Positions 12,959 through 15,206 of a DNA stretch of 15,206 nt are shown here, in pieces (the stretch's first letter is position 1; the number at the start of each line of letters is the position of its first letter). Below the pieces are notes generated by a model that did no database searches, was not told where the DNA came from, and saw only the letters and a list, made by a program, of their open reading frames with translations. The position numbers and the translations under genes are program-made. Source of the DNA: Dehalococcoidia bacterium (lineage in GTDB: Bacteria > Chloroflexota > Dehalococcoidia > Dehalococcoidales > UBA1222); assembly GCA_009776515.1 (NCBI GenBank), contig WRNP01000030.1:1-15206 (forward strand), read 5' to 3'.

Positions 12959-12980
12959 AAAACGTCTATAAGGTGAAAGC

Positions 12981-13334
12981 ATGAGACATCAGGTATCAGG
13001 TAGAAAATTCGACCGCCCGACACACGAGCGGCTGTCCATGTACCGCAACATGGTAGCCAGCCTGTTTACAAGCGAAAAAATGGTGACCACCGAAGCCAAG
13101 GCCAAAGAAATCCGCCCCTTGGCCGAGCGGATGATCACCTTAGGCAAAAAGGGCAACTTGGCAGCAAGGCGACGGGCCCTGGCTTTCATCTACGACGAAA
13201 ATGTCGTTGAGAAGCTCTTCCGCGACATCGCCCCGCGCTATGCGGAGCGCGCCGGCGGCTACACCCGCATCATCAAACTCGGCCCCCGCCAAGGCGACTG
13301 TGCCCTCATGGCCCAGATAGAGCTGGTAGCATAG
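12981..13334 (+). CDS. rplQ: 50S ribosomal protein L17 (bL17)
   Basis: L17 is a large-subunit protein near the tunnel exit. The 117-residue product is typical: MRHQVSGRKFDRPTHERLSMYRNMVASLF, EKMVTTEAKAKEIRPLAERMITLGKKG, RRRALAFIYDENVVEKLF, and the end RAGGYTRIIKLGPRQGDCALMAQIELV. The usual start motif is MRH-x4-KL-R; here it reads MRHQVSGRKFDR. AAGGTGA precedes the ATG. It closes the alpha block, 82 nt after rpoA, and truA follows after 3 nt. Confidence 0.97.
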   Translation: MRHQVSGRKFDRPTHERLSMYRNMVASLFTSEKMVTTEAKAKEIRPLAERMITLGKKGNLAARRRALAFIYDENVVEKLFRDIAPRYAERAGGYTRIIKLGPRQGDCALMAQIELVA

Positions 13335-13337
13335 ACC

Positions 13338-14168
13338 ATGAGCCTAGCCCCATTCCTTGACTGCCCCTCCACCAGTATGCCCCGATCGGGAGTCGGCCGG
13401 CGACTTAAGCTGGTGGTGGAATACAACGGCACCGCCTACGCCGGCTCTCAGCGTCAGGCTGCGGAGCCATCAGTGCAGTCACGTCTGGAGGAGGCCATAT
13501 CCGGACTTACCGGAACCGAGGTCACGATCAGTCTCGCCGGACGCACTGACGCCGGCGTCCACGCCCGAGGCCAGGTCATAAGCTTTCGGACTGCCAGTGA
13601 TCTGCCCCTACGCGCCTTTGTCTATGGGCTGAACCATCATCTCCCGCCCGACATCGCCATCAGATCAGCTACGGTGGCGGAGGATGATTTCGACCCGCGC
13701 CGTCAGGCCATCAGGCGTGAGTACGAATATCTCATCCTCAACCGTGAAATGCGTTCGCCGCTATGGCAGAACCTAGCTTATCATCTGCCTGGGGAGCTTG
13801 AGATTGACCTTATGAACGAGGCCGCCGCCCTCATTTTGGGCGAGCATGACTTTGCCTCATTTGCCTGCGGACTGGACGATGACACCAAGAGCACCGTCCG
13901 CCGCATTTACGAGGCCCATTTCCAAAGGGAAAACGATATCGTTGCCTTCCACATCTCAGGCAATGCCTTTCTACCCCATCAGGTGCGCTCAACAGTAGGC
14001 ACCCTTATCCGCGTGGGACAGGGCAAATTGAGTACGGCCCACTTTGAGCACATATTAGAAGCCTGTCAGCCCGGCCTAGCCGGACCCACTGTGCCCGCCT
14101 GCGGGCTCTATTTGAACAAAGTGATATACAACGACACTAACAGCGAGGAAGAGTATGAAAACATATAG
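13338..14168 (+). CDS. truA: tRNA pseudouridine(38-40) synthase TruA
   Basis: TruA converts U38, U39 and U40 in the anticodon arm of many tRNAs to pseudouridine. The 276-residue frame has the core LKLVVEYNGTAYAG, the catalytic motif GRTDAGVHARGQV with Asp71, then LPPDIAI, the ARRxYEYLI-like RREYEYLILN, HDFASFACG, VRRIYEA, and the C-terminal FLPHQVRSTVGTLIRVGQGK. In the YxGxQxQ motif this protein has Ser (YAGSQRQ), where Trp or Phe is common. The start is uncertain: neither the ATG at 13338 nor the one at 13377 has a good ribosome binding site. The longer form adds 13 residues with no clear homology. It overlaps rplM by 14 nt. Confidence 0.95.
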   Translation: MSLAPFLDCPSTSMPRSGVGRRLKLVVEYNGTAYAGSQRQAAEPSVQSRLEEAISGLTGTEVTISLAGRTDAGVHARGQVISFRTASDLPLRAFVYGLNHHLPPDIAIRSATVAEDDFDPRRQAIRREYEYLILNREMRSPLWQNLAYHLPGELEIDLMNEAAALILGEHDFASFACGLDDDTKSTVRRIYEAHFQRENDIVAFHISGNAFLPHQVRSTVGTLIRVGQGKLSTAHFEHILEACQPGLAGPTVPACGLYLNKVIYNDTNSEEEYENI

Positions 14169-14571
14169 CGTTAAGGGAAGCGAGATCAAACGCGAGAGAA
14201 TCGTCATTGATGCCGATGGCAAAGTCCTGGGCAAACTCGCTACCGAAGTCGCTCAGATTCTGATGGGAAAAGGCAAGGCCATTTTCAGCCGCCATCTTGA
14301 TACAGGCGATTACGTCACCGTGGTTAACGCCACCAAAGTCCGTCTCACCGGCAACAAGCTTGAGCAGAAAACTTACCACCGCCACTCAGGTTATGCCGGC
14401 GGCTTCAAGACCACCACTCTTGCCGAGATGATGGCTGCCAAGCCCGAATTCGTAATTGAGCACGCCGTGCGCGGCATGTTGCCCCAAAACAAACTGGGCG
14501 ATGCCATGATCAAAAAACTTATCGTCCACGCGGGTGCGGCTCCCGGGTCTGCCAAAACCGTCACTACTTAA
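14155..14571 (+). CDS. rplM: 50S ribosomal protein L13 (uL13)
   Basis: L13 is one of the early-binding large-subunit proteins. The 138-residue product has the family pattern: MKTYSVKGSEIKRERIVIDADGKVLGKLATEVAQIL, GKAIFSRHLDTGDYVTVVNATKVRLTG, KTYHRHSGYAGGFK, AVRGMLPQNKLG and LIVHAGAAP. The second residue block, KTY, is the classic L13 start. GAGGAAG precedes the ATG, which is inside the last codons of truA, so it is likely coupled. With rpsI, 12 nt downstream, it forms the usual L13-S9 pair. Confidence 0.97.
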   Translation: MKTYSVKGSEIKRERIVIDADGKVLGKLATEVAQILMGKGKAIFSRHLDTGDYVTVVNATKVRLTGNKLEQKTYHRHSGYAGGFKTTTLAEMMAAKPEFVIEHAVRGMLPQNKLGDAMIKKLIVHAGAAPGSAKTVTT

Positions 14572-14583
14572 GGAGAACATATT

Positions 14584-14979
14584 ATGGTTAAAAAGACTTA
14601 CAGCTCAGGCACTGGCAAGCGTAAAACCGCTTGCGCTCAAGTCAAGCTTACTCCCGGAGGAGGCACCATCGTGGTGGACGGCATTCCCTATGAAGAGCGC
14701 TTCACTCGCATTGACCACCGCCAGATAATCGTGCGGCCGTTCATGGCAACCGATACCACGGGCAAATATGATGTCGTGGTAGCCTGCAACGGCGGCGGTA
14801 TCACCGGCCAAGCTAGTGCCATTTCACTGGGCATTGCCCGCGCCCTCCTAAAAGAAGACGAAAAGCACAAACCCATGCTACGCGCCGAGGGCCTGCTTAC
14901 CCGTGACTCCCGCGCTAAAGAGCGTAAGAAGCCGGGACTCAAGCGTGCCCGCAAAGCGCCTCAGTACACCAAGCGCTAA
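14584..14979 (+). CDS. rpsI: 30S ribosomal protein S9 (uS9)
   Basis: S9 is in the small-subunit head; its C-terminal Arg reaches the P-site tRNA anticodon arm. The 131-residue product has YSSGTGKRKTACAQVKLTPG, FTRIDHRQIIVRPFMATDT, the GGGITGQASAISLGIARALL block, LRAEGLLTRDSRAKERKKPG, and the conserved basic end KRARKAPQYTKR. An AAGGAGA site precedes the ATG. It is the last gene of the window. Its stop is followed 16 nt later by the terminator palindrome, so the transcript probably ends there. Confidence 0.98.
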   Translation: MVKKTYSSGTGKRKTACAQVKLTPGGGTIVVDGIPYEERFTRIDHRQIIVRPFMATDTTGKYDVVVACNGGGITGQASAISLGIARALLKEDEKHKPMLRAEGLLTRDSRAKERKKPGLKRARKAPQYTKR

Positions 14980-14995
14980 GGCTATTTTGCTTTGG

Positions 14996-15034
14996 ATTAG
15001 AGGGCGCTGATATCAGCGCCCTCTAATATTTTCT
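14996..15034 (+). terminator. Intrinsic terminator after rpsI, built on a perfect 32-nt palindrome
   Basis: ATTAGAGGGCGCTGAT (14996-15011) and ATCAGCGCCCTCTAAT (15012-15027) are exact reverse complements, so the whole 32 nt is a perfect palindrome. The RNA would fold into a long GC-rich stem with a tiny loop around GATATC. ATTTTCT follows (15028-15034). On the other strand the bases after the stem are not T-rich, so it acts mainly for + strand transcription. It marks the end of the operon. Confidence 0.85.
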
Positions 15035-15206
15035 GCCTGCTCCGATTATTTATGGTTAGGGTTTTTCGTGTTCAAGACTAATAGTTTTTACTGACACGAG
15101 TGCGCCCCGTATTGCGTCAAATATAAACAGCACCGAAACTGGTATCGATGCTTCATATTAAAATAGCACTGAAACAACCTCCTTCTTTCTGTGGTTTGCA
15201 TTGGCT
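15035..15206. other. Non-coding tail after the operon
   Basis: About 170 nt follow the terminator. I see no open frame of useful length with a ribosome binding site, no tRNA-like cloverleaf, and no convincing promoter on either strand. It is visibly more AT-rich than the operon. It holds a six-base inverted repeat (TCGTGT at 15066-15071, ACACGA at 15094-15099) and an imperfect direct repeat (AGCACCGAAAC at 15129-15139, AGCACTGAAAC at 15165-15175). The next gene must lie beyond the edge. Confidence 0.5.

Noticed and set aside
15051..15080. A short frame starting at ATG 15051 in the tail
   Set aside because: It ends after nine codons and has no ribosome binding site.
15129..15175. The tail direct repeat as the start of a CRISPR array
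   Set aside because: The repeat is 11 nt, imperfect, seen twice only, and too short for a CRISPR repeat.

Overview
The window is the downstream two thirds of a bacterial S10-spc-alpha ribosomal protein supercluster, followed by truA-rplM-rpsI and a strong terminator. Every gene is on the + strand, and coding sequence is almost continuous from the left edge (inside rplB) to about 14,980. The organism is a bacterium with moderately GC-rich DNA. The order rplB ... rpmD-rplO-secY-adk-map-infA-rpmJ-rpsM-rpsK-rpsD-rpoA-rplQ-truA-rplM-rpsI, together with an S3 that carries a long Lys/Ala/Glu/Pro tail, zinc-type S14, zinc-type S4 and zinc-type adenylate kinase, fits Chloroflexota, perhaps Dehalococcoidia. 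That placement is an inference from gene order and protein style, not from a search.

Layout: (a) 1-3347 is the end of the S10 block and the start of the spc block: rplB (partial), rpsS, rplV, rpsC, rplP, rpmC, rpsQ, rplN. (b) 3353-8477 is the spc block: rplX, rplE, rpsN, rpsH, rplF, rplR, rpsE, rpmD, rplO, secY. (c) 8479-10329 holds adk, map, infA and the short rpmJ. A good internal promoter lies in front of infA. (d) 10390-13334 is the alpha block: rpsM, rpsK, rpsD, rpoA, rplQ. (e) 13338-14979 holds truA, rplM, rpsI. (f) 14996-15034 is an intrinsic terminator built on a perfect 32-nt palindrome, followed by about 170 nt in which I see no gene.

The genes act together: they supply small- and large-subunit ribosomal proteins, the RNA polymerase alpha subunit, the SecY translocon pore, initiation factor 1, methionine aminopeptidase for trimming new N-termini, adenylate kinase, and the tRNA pseudouridine synthase TruA. 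Many joints are tight (1-20 nt overlaps), which suggests translational coupling.

I found no new defence system, mobile element, CRISPR array or anomalous gene. The unexplained signal is in the gaps. Nearly every gap longer than about 40 nt holds a hairpin close to the next ribosome binding site. The most striking are a pair before rpsM and rplQ that share a 14/16 sequence motif and a similar bulged stem with one compensatory base-pair change, a leader hairpin that buries the infA ribosome binding site, and short perfect hairpins on both sides of rpsN. These are candidate cis-regulatory or mRNA-processing elements. Some start codons also differ from the longest reading frame: rplE, secY, map (TTG), infA and rpoA (TTG).
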